Origin: Allantophomopsis cytisporea
Taxonomy: Eukaryota; Ascomycota; Leotiomycetes; Phacidiales; Phacidiaceae
Assembly (NCBI GenBank): GCA_024752435.1
Contig: CP103022.1
Location: 124,001 to 188,000, forward strand
Reading direction: 5' to 3'
Length of the DNA: 64,000 bases
Positions 1 to 10,701 of this stretch are shown here, piece by piece (position 1 is the stretch's first letter; each line of letters opens with the position of its first letter). The position numbers were made by a program, and so were the translations under genes. The notes under the pieces are model-generated. The model saw nothing but the letters and a program-made list of their open reading frames with translations, was not told the origin of the DNA and ran no database searches.

Positions 1-1111
1 TTGGCTATCAACTGTTCTTCTTCTCAATAGCTTTCAGCTTAAAATTCGACAAACTAACTGGTGCATTCTTCTTGTATCCTCTCAATATGCAAATGCAACT
101 TGCTAAAATGTCTTCTAGATTTTGCTGGCGGAACCAATTTTGTTGTTCTTGCGATAATTACTCTAGCATTCAGCGGCCATCACAATGCTCGACAAATTGT
201 TGTATCGCTGTTCATTATGATATGGGGTTTGCGCTTGAGTGGCTTTCTCCTTTTTCGAATCCTTAAGACTGGCAAAGACGATCGATTCGATGACAAACGA
301 GATAAATTCTTTCCATTCCTTGGTTTCTGGGTATTCCAGATGATCTGGGTTAGTCATGCTCTTGTTATAAAGTTGTCTTGTGCTGACTTGCTTCAAGGTC
401 TGGACCGTATCTCTCCCTGTCACCGTTCTCAACTCTCCAAACGTCACCCAATACCGGCAGCCAAACTTCGGTACGGGACGTGATATTGCTGGGGTGATAC
501 TTTATGCTATTGGACTTTTCATGGAGACTTGGTCGGATATTCAGAAGTTCAAGTTCAGAAGTACACATGAGAAATCTGACATCTGTGATGTTGGGCTTTT
601 CTCTTGGAGTCGACACCCCAACTATTTCGGAGAGATCATCATACATTTTGGTATGCCTCAATCTTCCTGTGTATTTGGAATTTACTAACAGGCAACAGCC
701 ATATTTATGATTGCAGTTTCTCCAGCAGCAAACGGCTATGTACATGGTCAAGCATACAAGGCACTGTATGCAACTATTCTAGGACCGTTCTTCCTGACCG
801 TACTCCTGATGTTTGTCTCCGGCTTGCCCCTTCAGGAAAGACCAGGAGCCAAGAAGCGTTATGAAAATGGCACAAACTGGGATGCGTATTCCAGATATCT
901 CCATCGAACAAGTATTCTCATTCCATTCCCACCGCCACTTTACGCACCTATGCCAACTTTCCTGAAACGCACTCTTTTCTTGGAGCTTCCTATGTATGTA
1001 TTTGATCCAGAAAATCATTCGGATGCAGCGAAAGGCCAGAGAGGTGCCGAGGAGGGAAATGGTAGACAAAGTGTTGACACGTTGAACGGACAACGTAATG
1101 AGGGGTCATAA
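1..1111 (+). CDS. DUF1295 / steroid-reductase-like integral membrane protein (5' end cut by window)
   Basis: This is the 3' part of a gene that begins before the window. Exons read 1-60, 119-348, 398-650 and 699-1111, with the reading frame preserved across all three introns; the third intron has a TACTAAC branch point just before its acceptor. The protein has several hydrophobic helices and then the signature SRHPNYFGE, which is the hallmark of the DUF1295 family related to 3-oxo-5-alpha-steroid 4-dehydrogenases and the isoprenylcysteine methyltransferase fold. The C-terminal part has another membrane segment, a PGAKKRYEN-like stretch typical of the family, and a polar tail. It probably sits in the ER membrane and reduces or modifies a lipid; the substrate is not known from sequence. 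The family call is firm, the reaction is not. Confidence 0.85.
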
Positions 1112-1785
1112 ATGTTCATTTGCCCATGTTTTCCTGTTTGCCTTATATAATACCTATTGTACTTAATGTATATTCAAGACTATATCTCTATGATCTTCCA
1201 AATAGCTCCCATCTTTTGCCACCATATCTTGACTTATAGTCATTATTCTGCAAGCAGCGTGTTGCCATGTGTTCAGCTGAGCCCGTTAGCCTAGCGCGCA
1301 AACAGATCAACATTGAGATAGTTTAAATATTGATCATCGCTTGTTGGGTTTTTAAAAGAGAATTTGATTGTTCAGGCTTGTTGTGATTGAAATCAATGAG
1401 AATATTGCACTCATCGTACGCTCGATCATCAGGGAATACCCCCTTGTAGACTCGCGTGCGCGCAGAACCCAGTCACGCTAAGGATTTCCCCAGACTGGCA
1501 GAATGCGCGTCTGGAGACAGCGGCGACCTTCCAAACGCCATTTCCTATCACAGCCTTGCGACTTTTTATAAAAAACCTCATCAACACCACACGAACTCAC
1601 GCTTATACATCGTCAACCCGTAAACACTCGCTCGCTCAGTTTACACTGTATCACAAACGGACGCTACCATTTCCTCACAACTCCGAGCAACTGTTATCGC
1701 GCATTGAGTCTATTTCAATCACGCTCACTCATTCTACACACCCAGCACGATCGCCTTACAATACTGACGACCGAGACTATCCAAA
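1112..1785. other. Intergenic; 3' region of the DUF1295 gene and promoter of the TFIIS gene
   Basis: No coding signal. The first ~200 bases are A/T-rich 3' flank; the later part is the TFIIS promoter and a C/A-rich leader running up to the ATG at 1786. Confidence 0.6.
1567..1574 (+). promoter_or_regulatory. Possible TATA element of the TFIIS gene
   Basis: TATAAAAA lies about 210 bases before the TFIIS start codon, followed by a long pyrimidine- and A-rich leader. Position and sequence fit a core promoter, but there is no transcript evidence. Confidence 0.4.
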
Positions 1786-2853
1786 ATGGATCAGCGCGAA
1801 CTCGAATCTCATGTCAAGGCTTTGAATAAAGCAATCGCATCACAGGAACCTGCATCGAATCTCCTCGCTATCTTGCAGAAGCTCAAGCAGGACGTCGTAC
1901 CGACTGAAGACCTACTTAGAGTGAGTTCTTTTCTCGTTGCGCTGCTCAAGTCACATTGGCGTCATCTCTTGCCTGCTCATGCTGATGATCACAATGCCTT
2001 TTCACTTCCACACAATCATTTGACTAACCTCCCTGCAGGCTACTAAAGCTGGTGTCGTTGTCGCAAGACAGCGATCGCATGCCGACAAAGCTGTTGCAAG
2101 ACTCGCAGCAGAAATTGTTGGGAGCTGGAGAAAGAGCGTGGATGCAAACAAGGCCAAGAACTCAAAGAAGATAAGCAACTCATCACCAGCACCAAATGGC
2201 GCCGCCTCCTCCCCAGCTGCACCATCCTCAGCTGTTGGCAAGAGCTTCAAGGGCGACAAGTCTAAGAGAAAAAACACCTCCGATGGTGTAGATACCAATC
2301 GAACCGATTCAAAAGTACGCAATGGAGCCATCACACTCTTCTACAACGGTATTGCCTTCATGTCGGAGGAAGCTCCAGATAAGGTTTTGGCCAAGGCTGT
2401 AGAGGTTGAGAAGGCTCTTCTGGATGCACATGGTGGCGAGACGGATGAGTACAAGAAGAAGACTCGTGCACTTTTTGCAAACCTTAAGCATGCAAAGAAT
2501 CGCGAACTTGGCCCCAGAGTACTCTCCGGTCAGATCCCGGCAGCACGATTTGTCATTATGACGGATGATGAGCTGAAGTCTGCGGAGATGAAAGAGACCG
2601 ATGCAAAGTTGAGCAAGGAGAACATGAAGATGGCACAGGTTCCAATGGCCGAGAAGTCTATATCGGATGCGCTCAAGTGTGGCAAGTGTGGGCAGAAGAA
2701 AGTCAGTTACTCGCAGGCTCAGACGAGATCTGCTGATGAGCCGATGACGACTTTCTGTGAATGTACAGTTTGTGGTAACAGATGGAAGGTAAGTTATAAT
2801 GCTTGTATTCTACAGATATTGGATTTGATACTAATCGTCTATAGTTCTCTTGA
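1786..2853 (+). CDS. Transcription elongation factor S-II (TFIIS)
   Basis: Exons 1786-1920, 2039-2788 and 2845-2853 give a 297-residue protein, close to yeast Dst1 (309). TFIIS rescues backtracked RNA polymerase II by stimulating its intrinsic transcript cleavage. The N-terminal LW-type helical domain is followed by a Ser/Ala/Lys linker, the central polymerase-binding domain (about residues 115-230) and a C-terminal zinc ribbon. The ribbon has the CGKC pair, the acidic hairpin RSADEP that reaches the polymerase active site, and the second pair in FCECTVCGNRW. The last exon supplies only Phe-Ser and the stop, matching the usual KFS ending. The start ATG sits in a good context (CAAAATGG). It is convergent with the cysteine-synthase-like gene downstream. 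Very confident. Confidence 0.96.
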
Positions 2854-3261
2854 TCTTGTGCGCCAACTTCGAGTTGCTCAGATAATCCGTCCCCCTTCAC
2901 TTCTTCCTGCTCTTTGCAGTCTTCTTACGGATGGTTTCTATGCTATGCATATCAGGGAGGTTGAATTGATTCATGCTTTTGAACAGTTTATTCGCGACAT
3001 AGCGTAAAGGTTCCGACTTGATGGCATCAAACTTGATATGCAGTCGGATCTTGGCTCTGTTCCCCAACGTACATCCAAGTACTGCAGCTTCGAAGAGAAA
3101 CTTCGATCGCGGTTCACCAACCTAACGACTTATTGAAATTGAAATGCTGATTGAGTTAATACCTCGGAAGTAATGAACGTTGGCGTTTTTACTGGTCCTA
3201 CTGCCTTTGTGGTTGCTGCATTCGTGGTCGTGATCTCCAAGCCTGAGCCTCGAAAATCCTT
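2854..3261. other. Convergent intergenic region between TFIIS and the Mcy1-like gene
   Basis: About 400 bases between two 3' ends. It carries 3' UTR of both genes; I see no further gene. Frames that extend into the next gene on the plus strand are antisense shadows. Confidence 0.5.
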
Positions 3262-4599
3262 TTACTCAAATCCAAGTAGCTTTTTAAGGTCCATTTCTAG
3301 TTCTCCCTCTTCCATGCCCAACTCTCCGACCTTCTTCCAGAATTTGGACAAATGTCTAGTACCGCTATCGCAAAGAATAGTGACAATCCTCTTGCCCTCA
3401 CCCATGTCTAACGCTGTTTTCACAGCAGCAACACAGTTGACAGCACTGCTACTTCCAATGAATATTCCATCCTTCTCCACCAACCATCTTGCCATTCGCA
3501 TAGCCTGCTCATCTGTGACTCTCACCGCATCATCGATCATTTCCCGGCCTGCTTCGAAGTTTTGTGTCAGGCGATTGATTCCAATGCCCTCCACAATGGT
3601 GTCTACCTGCTGTCTTCTCCTGGTTCCTTCTTTCTCAGTGGAAGAAAACATTACGCCATGCTTAACCTTATTATACAAACCACTCCCAACAGGGTCAGCA
3701 AGCACAACGTTTAGGTTTCTAAGACCAAAATCCTCTTTCAAACTGATCGCAACGCCTGCAATTGTGCCACCAGTTCCCGCTCCAGCAATGAACGCATCCA
3801 ATCTACCTCCAGTCTGATTGAATATCTCAGGCCCGGTACCCTTCGAATGCGCCGTGTAATTCGCCAATGTTTCGAATTGGTCAGCGAAGAACCCCTTGCT
3901 TTCCGTCTCGGATGATTCGCTATGTTCCTGGGCGCGACGACGAGCAAGATTGACGAAGTGATCGATGGACGTAATTGGGGCAGGAGTAACGCGCTCCACC
4001 GTCGCTCCTAGGTGATGGAGCAGGTCCGACTTCTCCGTTGCCTGGTCGTTCGGCATGCAGATGTGTGCTCTATAGCCCAATGCCCTTGCCAATGTCGCGA
4101 TAGATATTCCCGTTGAGCCGACGGTGCCTTCGTAGATGGTGTCGCCGCGACCTGGGGAGAGAAGGCCGGCTTCTTCGGCCGTGCGGATCATGTTCAGTGC
4201 AACGCGATCTTTGGGGCTGTTTCCTGCGCCATTGAGAAATTCTGCCTTTGCGTAGATGTCGCATCCCGTGGCTTCACTGAGTGATTCGATGCGGAACAGC
4301 GGCGTGTTGCCAATGCAGCCTTCAATGCCATTTGGGATTTCGGGAGGAGGGGCGAGAGATAGGCGTTTGGTGTGGTCTTCAAGTTGAACGGGGGGTAAAT
4401 ACGTTGATGCTGGGCGTTCAAGTGCCGAATATGATGACGAAGTATCTTGCTCTCGCCGTCTTCGACTTGGGCGACTCTGGTACCTTCTTTCAAGATCAGG
4501 ATATAGGTCTTTGAAGCCCAATGTCAACAGAACACCCGCTAAGAATGCTACTGTTATGGCAGCAGTGCCATAGGCTTTGGGATGGTTGCTCACAGACAT
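3262..4599 (-). CDS. Cysteine-synthase-like PLP enzyme, membrane-anchored (Mcy1 / cys-12 type)
   Basis: A single exon of 445 residues. A hydrophobic segment at about residues 11-28 is followed by a basic stretch, which fits N-terminal anchoring in the mitochondrial outer membrane as described for yeast Mcy1 (YGR012W). The catalytic fold of the beta-substituting PLP family begins near residue 88 (GIEGCIGNTPL). The Schiff-base lysine is K130 in NSPKDR, the substrate loop is EGTVGSTG (most cysteine synthases have T-S-G-N-T-G), and the phosphate-binding glycine loop GAGTGGTIAG lies near residue 275. These altered loops suggest it is not the main assimilatory O-acetylserine sulfhydrylase. The gene is head-to-head with NDUFAF7, only 162 bases apart. 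Family certain; physiological substrate uncertain. Confidence 0.9.
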   Translation of the reverse strand: MSVSNHPKAYGTAAITVAFLAGVLLTLGFKDLYPDLERRYQSRPSRRRREQDTSSSYSALERPASTYLPPVQLEDHTKRLSLAPPPEIPNGIEGCIGNTPLFRIESLSEATGCDIYAKAEFLNGAGNSPKDRVALNMIRTAEEAGLLSPGRGDTIYEGTVGSTGISIATLARALGYRAHICMPNDQATEKSDLLHHLGATVERVTPAPITSIDHFVNLARRRAQEHSESSETESKGFFADQFETLANYTAHSKGTGPEIFNQTGGRLDAFIAGAGTGGTIAGVAISLKEDFGLRNLNVVLADPVGSGLYNKVKHGVMFSSTEKEGTRRRQQVDTIVEGIGINRLTQNFEAGREMIDDAVRVTDEQAMRMARWLVEKDGIFIGSSSAVNCVAAVKTALDMGEGKRIVTILCDSGTRHLSKFWKKVGELGMEEGELEMDLKKLLGFE

Positions 4600-4761
4600 C
4601 TCATACAGCCATTATGTACATATTTCCGTGTAATGTTGTGGGCATGAATTTGATTTTAGAAAGACGTCAGTAACTAAGCGCATGGGGTGCGAGGCTGCGG
4701 AAGCTTTGACCACCACAAAACAACATGATCAGCTCATGTGCGCAACGTCCTCACATCACTG
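4600..4761. promoter_or_regulatory. Bidirectional promoter between the Mcy1-like gene and NDUFAF7
   Basis: Only 162 bases separate two divergent start codons (4599 on minus, 4762 on plus), so both genes must share upstream control. Both products are probably mitochondrial, which makes shared expression plausible. Confidence 0.5.
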
Positions 4762-6322
4762 ATGGATTCCCCAATTGTCGCAAAGCTGTTCAGACAGTTG
4801 GCTCGCCATCGTACCTGTCAGGCATCACGATCACATTCGACTTTGCCGTTCCGGATATCGAACGGGCGAAGGACGCAGCGACGATGTTACTCTGATCGTG
4901 GGAGGGGGAGCGAAAGCGGGGAGGAGACAACACGCAATGAAAGTCATTGGCAACAGAGGACGGATATCTTTCCGCTGAACATGAGAGAAGAATACAATCG
5001 CTATCCTATGGTGACGGCAGATCAACTGAGAGGACGACGGGAACGGCCGAAGCGCGTGAAGATGCTGACGAGAGACTTCATTGAGGATTCACTCTATAAT
5101 CCTTCATATGGGTACTTTTCCAAGCAGGTTGTCATCTTCACACCAGGAGAACCCTTCGACTTTAACAACATCGAAGACGAGCCAGAGTTTCATAAATTAC
5201 TGGGACAGCGCTATACGGAATTTGAAGATCTGTTGGATCTCAAAGAACCCAACGAGACGAGACAGCTCTGGCATACACCAACAGAGCTCTTCCGACCTCA
5301 TTATGGAGAGTCTATAGCGCGGTACATGGTTTCGAACTACAAGTTGTCTCTATACCCATACCACGATCTGGTTATCTATGAGATGGGTGCAGGAAACGGT
5401 ACGTTGATGCTCAACATTCTGGATTATATCCGCGATACGGCGCCAATGGTCTATGACCGAACGAAATTCAAGATCATCGAAATTTCCTCCAACTTGGCCT
5501 CTCTACAAGCGCAGCAGCTTATGCGAAACGCCGACTCGAAAGGCCATGCTTCCAAGGTCGAAATCATCAACAAATCTGTCTTTGCTTGGGATAAGGTTGT
5601 CCCGGAGCCGTGCTTTTTCCTGGCTATGGAAGTCTTTGACAATTTTGCTCATGACGCTATTCGATATGATCCGGCTACCGAGGAGCCTCTTCAGGGAACA
5701 GTCCTCATTGATACACATGGCGACTTCTACGAGTTTTATGTACCGAATATCGACCCTGTAGCAGCTCGTTTCTTGAGAGTTAGAAACGCATCGAATGATC
5801 CATGGAAGGTGCCCCACCCCTTGGGGTCTAGTAGAATTATGAGAACGTTGAAAAGGAGCATGCCATTTGCTCCCAATTTGAGCGATCCGGAGTACATTCC
5901 AACCAGACTTATGCAGTTTTACGATGTTCTTGCGAAGTACTTCCCAGCACATAGATTGGTTACTAGCGATTTCCACAGCCTGCCAGACACAATTAAGGGC
6001 ATCAACGCACCAGTCGTTCAGACAAGATATCAGAGAAAAACTGTTCCTGTCACAACCCCATACGTAAGTGATGCTATCCTGGCATCTTTGTTAGTGTCTA
6101 ATATTGTCCCAGGTTCATCAAGGATACTTTGATATTTTATTCCCAACAAACTTCGAGGTTATGGAAAATATGTACAGAGCTATCACGGGAAAGTTGACAC
6201 GATTGTCATCACATGAAGACTTTCTGAAAAGATGGGCATTTGTGGAGGAGACTGAAACTAAGAGTGGTGAAAATCCTCTTTTGAGTTGGTATAAGAATGC
6301 GAGTGTTATGACAACTGTATAG
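4762..6322 (+). CDS. Mitochondrial protein-arginine methyltransferase NDUFAF7 (MidA), complex I assembly factor
   Basis: Exons 4762-6063 and 6113-6322 encode 503 residues. The open frame extends upstream only through a GTG, so the ATG at 4762 is chosen. The N-terminus is rich in Arg, Ser and Gln with few acids, a plausible mitochondrial presequence. The SAM-binding glycine loop EMGAGNGTL and the family segment LAMEVFDNFAHDAI identify the DUF185/MidA family, whose animal member dimethylates an arginine of the NDUFS2 subunit early in complex I assembly. The C-terminus recovers after the intron with the family stretch HQGYFDILFPTNF. Filamentous ascomycetes have complex I, unlike S. cerevisiae, which fits its presence. 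Confidence 0.92.
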
Positions 6323-6922
6323 ATATTAGTCCAGTCAAGTCAGGTCAATGTCGCAATGAAATAATATAGCATCATTCAGAACTTCTTGGTCTCTTATCTC
6401 AGTTATTTGACACTAGTTGCGGTTATGCTTGCTCTTCATCTAGGATTGAATACTTCTATCACCGTCAATCTGCAAATTGAAATAGATCATCTATGAAACT
6501 GGCAGTCGTAGGATGGAATGTACCATGATATGACCCCAAATATGAACACTTTGATCTGAGCATTTTATATATAGATTAGAGATGAAGTCTAACTTAAGTG
6601 TGCAGGCGTGCTTAGTTCCCACTTCCATCGATGGTATCGGACCATTTCCATACCCGAGCTCTCGATGGTCGAATTCAAAATCCGGGGTTAAGCCTTGTCA
6701 GACGTTGTTGGTGACAGGCATCAGGCTTCACCGCCCACCAAACAGTGTCATAGGGCGCATACCGGGGATCTCAGCTCAGCTGGCATGATGTTTCTCCAGC
6801 ACTCTCGTGACAACAACAAGCGATGAGTTCTATACGGACTCAAGAATCACAGCCCCGTTCCTGGCGCATACAGTCATGTCAATTTCCAGTCTCTGAATAA
6901 CACACTTCCCTCCTTCTCAGTC
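6323..6922. other. Intergenic, 3' of NDUFAF7 and promoter of the DUF7514 gene
   Basis: About 600 bases. I see no supported gene; a 68-codon open frame at 6582-6788 has no recognisable content. The last 100 bases before 6923 are pyrimidine-rich leader. Confidence 0.5.
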
Positions 6923-8606
6923 ATGGCGCAAACTATGGACCCCACGATATTTCAGAGTAATTTGTTTAGAGGAGACAAGACACCGACAAGTACTCTTGAT
7001 GCTTTGTTGAGAGGTCTGGCGATATACATCGTGAGATGATATTTACCAGGAATGATCCTATATACAAGCTTACTCTTAATAGGCCGCGAACATCGGCGAT
7101 AGGAGTGTAGACTGCTTAACGCCAGCTAAACTTGCAGCCTTCTATCGGGAAGTCGGAGGCAACTATGACTGTACGAATCTTCATGTCGTTCTGAGTAGCT
7201 CTCTAACAAATACTATAGCATTATTCGTTGCAACAACTCCTCGCTCGATCTCCTATATCTACCAGATTACAGGTTGTCAACATAGTCTTCAGCCAACGTC
7301 TGACGACTATGCCGCTCCTTCGATACCGGCCCTTACCCCAAAAGGCTTCGCAAGATGGCAGTCGATAGAGCTCCTCCTCGATCCTCAAGAGCATGTAGAA
7401 TTTCTACAGATAGCTGTCAGAACCTTTTCGATAAAACATCCGGAAACTGGCTTGACTTTTCCTATCGAGCTTCCTTCATCATCACTGCCAACTGAATCAG
7501 ATCCTCAAATCGAGAGATGGCACAAGCAGTGTGCAGAGAAGCTTCAAAAAGAGGCGACCCCTGTGAGTAGCAAGTATGATGAGACTCCTGATCTTCCACC
7601 TCGTCCAGCAGCAGCAGCAGCAGCACCAAGATATTCTCACACACGAGAACGATCACCAAAGTTTCATCCTGATACGAAGAGCGACTATTTTGCTTCAAAA
7701 TCCGTTCCTCAAGCAGGGCCGTCACGAACTCAGTCGCAGCGGGGTCCACAGAGACCAACAGTGAATACACGGCCCTCACTTTCCCGTTCAACAAATCAAC
7801 ATGTTCACGGCATGTCACCAGTACGAGAATCACGACCTCGTCGTCGCAGTTTCCAAGACAACAATTTCTCATCCCCAAACCTTGCCTCTCCATCTCCAGA
7901 ACGACCAAAGCCAGAAGGAGTTCCTCGAGGCCGCAGCCAACCACCATATCGGCATCCGGATGCATCTTCCTCTTCAGAAGATAGCCCGCAAGTGACACCG
8001 ATTCCGACACATCGACGTCAATCCATTCCTATCCGTGTAGCACCTCGTGAACCCCATAATATCCGGTTCAATGTGGGCAGTGTGCCCTCTTCGCCAGTAG
8101 CACCTTCACGTCGTTCCCATCAAACTACACCCCGACACTCACCACGTAATTCACCACATCATTCACCGCGAAGCTCGGTTTACCATTCACGCGACAGCAG
8201 CAACACATATGATCCGCGACGTCAAGCAACGCATGTTGATGGGAACGGGGGCTTGTCAGCGCATTTCCTGGGTCCGGGGGCTACAAAGCAGAGCAATTCA
8301 CGAGGTGCAAATGTAAGATGGTCAGCAGTTGATGAAGTAAGTGAGTTTTCGGATGGTGGGCGGGGGGGTGGCTCGAGTACGGATGATGGAAGGAGATATG
8401 AGCACGAGCACAGTACAAGAGGGCGGGATGATGGTAGGCAGCGAGCGCAGAGAAGAGGCAGTGATGAGAAGGTTAGAGATGGGAGAAGACATGGAGAGAG
8501 AGAAGGTCATAGGGAGAGACGAGGCGGTAGTGATGGGGAGGAGAAGTTGAAAGGGTGGAAGCGATTTGTAAGTCCTGTTTTCGATGATTTTAGAAAATTT
8601 GCATAG
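6923..8606 (+). CDS. DUF7514-type fungal protein with Ser/Pro/Arg-rich tail
   Basis: Exons 6923-7030, 7083-7170 and 7219-8606 join in phase to give 527 residues. The N-terminal ~180 residues match the pattern I associate with the DUF7514 family of moulds: a TPTSTLDALLRGLAIYI start, LTPAKLAAFYREVGG, then PSIPALTPKGFARWQ, LLLDPQEH and an ending near PQIERWHKQC. The rest is a long disordered tail with alanine-rich, SP/RSP and His/Ser-Pro repeats (around SPRNSPHHSPRSS) and a charged Arg/Asp/Gly/Glu-rich section before a short conserved end (GWKRFVSPVFDDF). The biochemical role is unknown. An AATAAA lies at 8616-8621, 10 bases past the stop. The family call rests on pattern memory. Confidence 0.8.
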
Positions 8607-9271
8607 CCTGGACGCTAATAAACAGATAGTTTTGAACGAAGTTTGTAGATACACAAAGCATAAATGGAATAATACTTCGATTCGAACTGGATCCTGGCCA
8701 TTTTCTTCAACAGTCCGTGCTTGGTTCCATGTATCCAGAAAATAGAACCCTATATGCAACGATCAAGTTGTTAAACATATAATTATTATTCTCTCACTCT
8801 GCGCGATTAACAACTGATCTTCATGACAACCAGCCTCATGACCTTCATTCGCATCATGCTTATAGAAATATAGTATATGGTCAGCATAGTTGCTCCACAG
8901 CTCTCGTTAGTTTATTGTTAGGTACGATCCGGTTCTATGGCTGTGCAAATCCGACTGAAGCTTGCTTGAAGTACAGACAAGAATACCTTATTAAAGATGA
9001 GTATCGGGAACAATTCAATCGAGGGGTTTCAAAGATCTCTATATTATGAGCGCCGATGGAGGTATGATGCAAGTCAGGCAGTATTGATTCGACTTCAAGC
9101 ATAAGTTGGAGTAGAATACTTGTCTTCAAAAAATGAACGCAAAGGTATTAAAATTATTGTATAGGCCGAAGCAAATATGTGGAACATCAATATGCACAAA
9201 GAATTTGAAAGCTACATTTCTTCGTCTGCCAATACAGCAACCTCGGTTCCGTCAGCTTTTTCAGCAACTGC
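8607..9271. other. Convergent intergenic region
   Basis: A/T-rich 3' flanks of the DUF7514 gene (plus) and the small four-exon gene (minus). No gene seen. Confidence 0.5.
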
Positions 9272-9972
9272 CTAGACACCTTGGAGAAGGGCCAAAGCAC
9301 TCTGAAATGCAGCAACAACTTGGGTGTCTGTGGAAATTAGTAATAGTCAAAAGCTAAACATGTAGGACTTACAGTGCTGCTTTCTTTGCTCCAAGGATCC
9401 TTCAGCTCGTTGAACATATGTTTCGCGTGTCTTAAGTCTAAATTTTGCTATTAGTCTCAAAGTCATATAAGATTCGGACTCGCCATACCTCTTCATTGAT
9501 CTATCATCATCATAATCTGCTGAAGCTTTTGCCCAGACACCGAAATACTGTACTACCATCAGCATCAATATAACCAGGCAGCATATAGGGATCAGACTCT
9601 GACAAGACTCTCAAACTCCTCCAAGAGTTTATCTTGCTTTCCATTTGCCTCTTTCATTGCGGCTGCGTATCTTGCCTCAAAGTCTGCCCAATCAAAGTCT
9701 GGAAGTGGCGCCTCTGGGTTGTCGAGATCAGGCTGTTCGGTCTGGTCTTGCTCATTGCCATTTGTTTCTGGCACAGGAGTTGCAGCGTCCTCCATTTTCT
9801 GGTCATCCTCTACTTCAGCTTCTACTGGAGCATCAGTGTGCTTGACTTCTTCGTTTTCCTCTTGAGAAGCCGAAATTTTGATCTGTTCGACATCGGATGA
9901 GATCCCGTTCACCCCAGAGCCTTCTGAGTGAAATGACTGGGATCTAGACTCCTTCAAGGGCGTGTCCTCCAT
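9272..9972 (-). CDS. Small conserved fungal protein of unknown function, acidic N-terminus
   Basis: Four exons on the minus strand, 9604-9972, 9489-9547, 9373-9437 and 9272-9327, join in phase to a 182-residue protein. I do not recognise it. The first ~90 residues are acidic and disordered, with many Glu, Asp and Gln. From about residue 91 (LPDFDWADFEARYAAAM) it becomes helical and regular: a WADFE motif, then a FGVWAKASADYDDDRSMKR segment, then LKTRETYVQ and a final helix ending ALALLQGV. The compact, charge-patterned helical half and the exact intron phases support a real gene. The upstream in-frame codons lack a better ATG. It is divergent from the Atg14-like gene across 729 bases. It may be a coiled-coil adaptor; that is only inference. 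Confidence 0.75.
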
Positions 9973-10701
9973 GACTGATCGGTGCTGAAAAGTTATTACA
10001 CTTGATGTTTTCAACAGATATTCTTCGTTGTTCTGCCAGGAGTAAGGACGAGGAACACTGATAAGGTATCTGGCGATTGCAACTATTTGGATACCCCTGT
10101 CCAATTGTCGGTGTACAGTGTTTCTGCCTCGTTGCAGAAATTTGGGTTATTGGTAGATACGCTGTTCTGGTCAAGTGAAGTAATGGTATCAGGCTGTGCC
10201 ATCAGTAATGTGCAAACTTTGTGTTTATCAATTCGACGTTATTGATATGAGTTGAGGGTATCTAATAGACCGCACCAGATGTCCAGCGGAAATCCGCTTT
10301 GCGCGTCCCGGAACACGCACTTTACGCGAGATCATATGATCTTTACTCCATCGAAAATGCCGTCGATAAGATAAGGCGACAAGGCACGATAAGCGACGGG
10401 AGCCTCTCACTACTATGTACATCATGCCTGGGACATTGTCTCATATTCTGGGCCTCGCTCACTCTCTTTCCATTCTCACTTCATTGCTACCTTACAATTC
10501 CTACATATGTGTAATCTTTCTTCAACATGATCAACGCCGTAGGTAGGTCATCTTGTTAACGTAAGCCTCGGACATATCCACCGAAATCATAGAAAGAACA
10601 GGGAAGTTCTATGTCCTGAAGAGGAACTCGAGTCCAACCACTCGTTAATCACGACATTTACCGAGTCATCCTCGAGTCTCCAAACTATACTATTCATAAC
10701 A
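9973..10701. promoter_or_regulatory. Divergent intergenic region between the small conserved gene and the Atg14-like gene
   Basis: 729 bases holding both promoters. Open frames here are short and overlap the leader of the minus-strand gene. I see no TATA box that is clearly placed. Confidence 0.45.

Noticed and set aside
3173..3817. 214-codon plus-strand frame
   Set aside because: It lies antisense to the cysteine-synthase-like gene, whose motifs and length are clear; the frame is a shadow.
4738..4761. Upstream extension of NDUFAF7 to a GTG
   Set aside because: GTG starts are not normal for nuclear genes in fungi, and the ATG at 4762 gives a good presequence.
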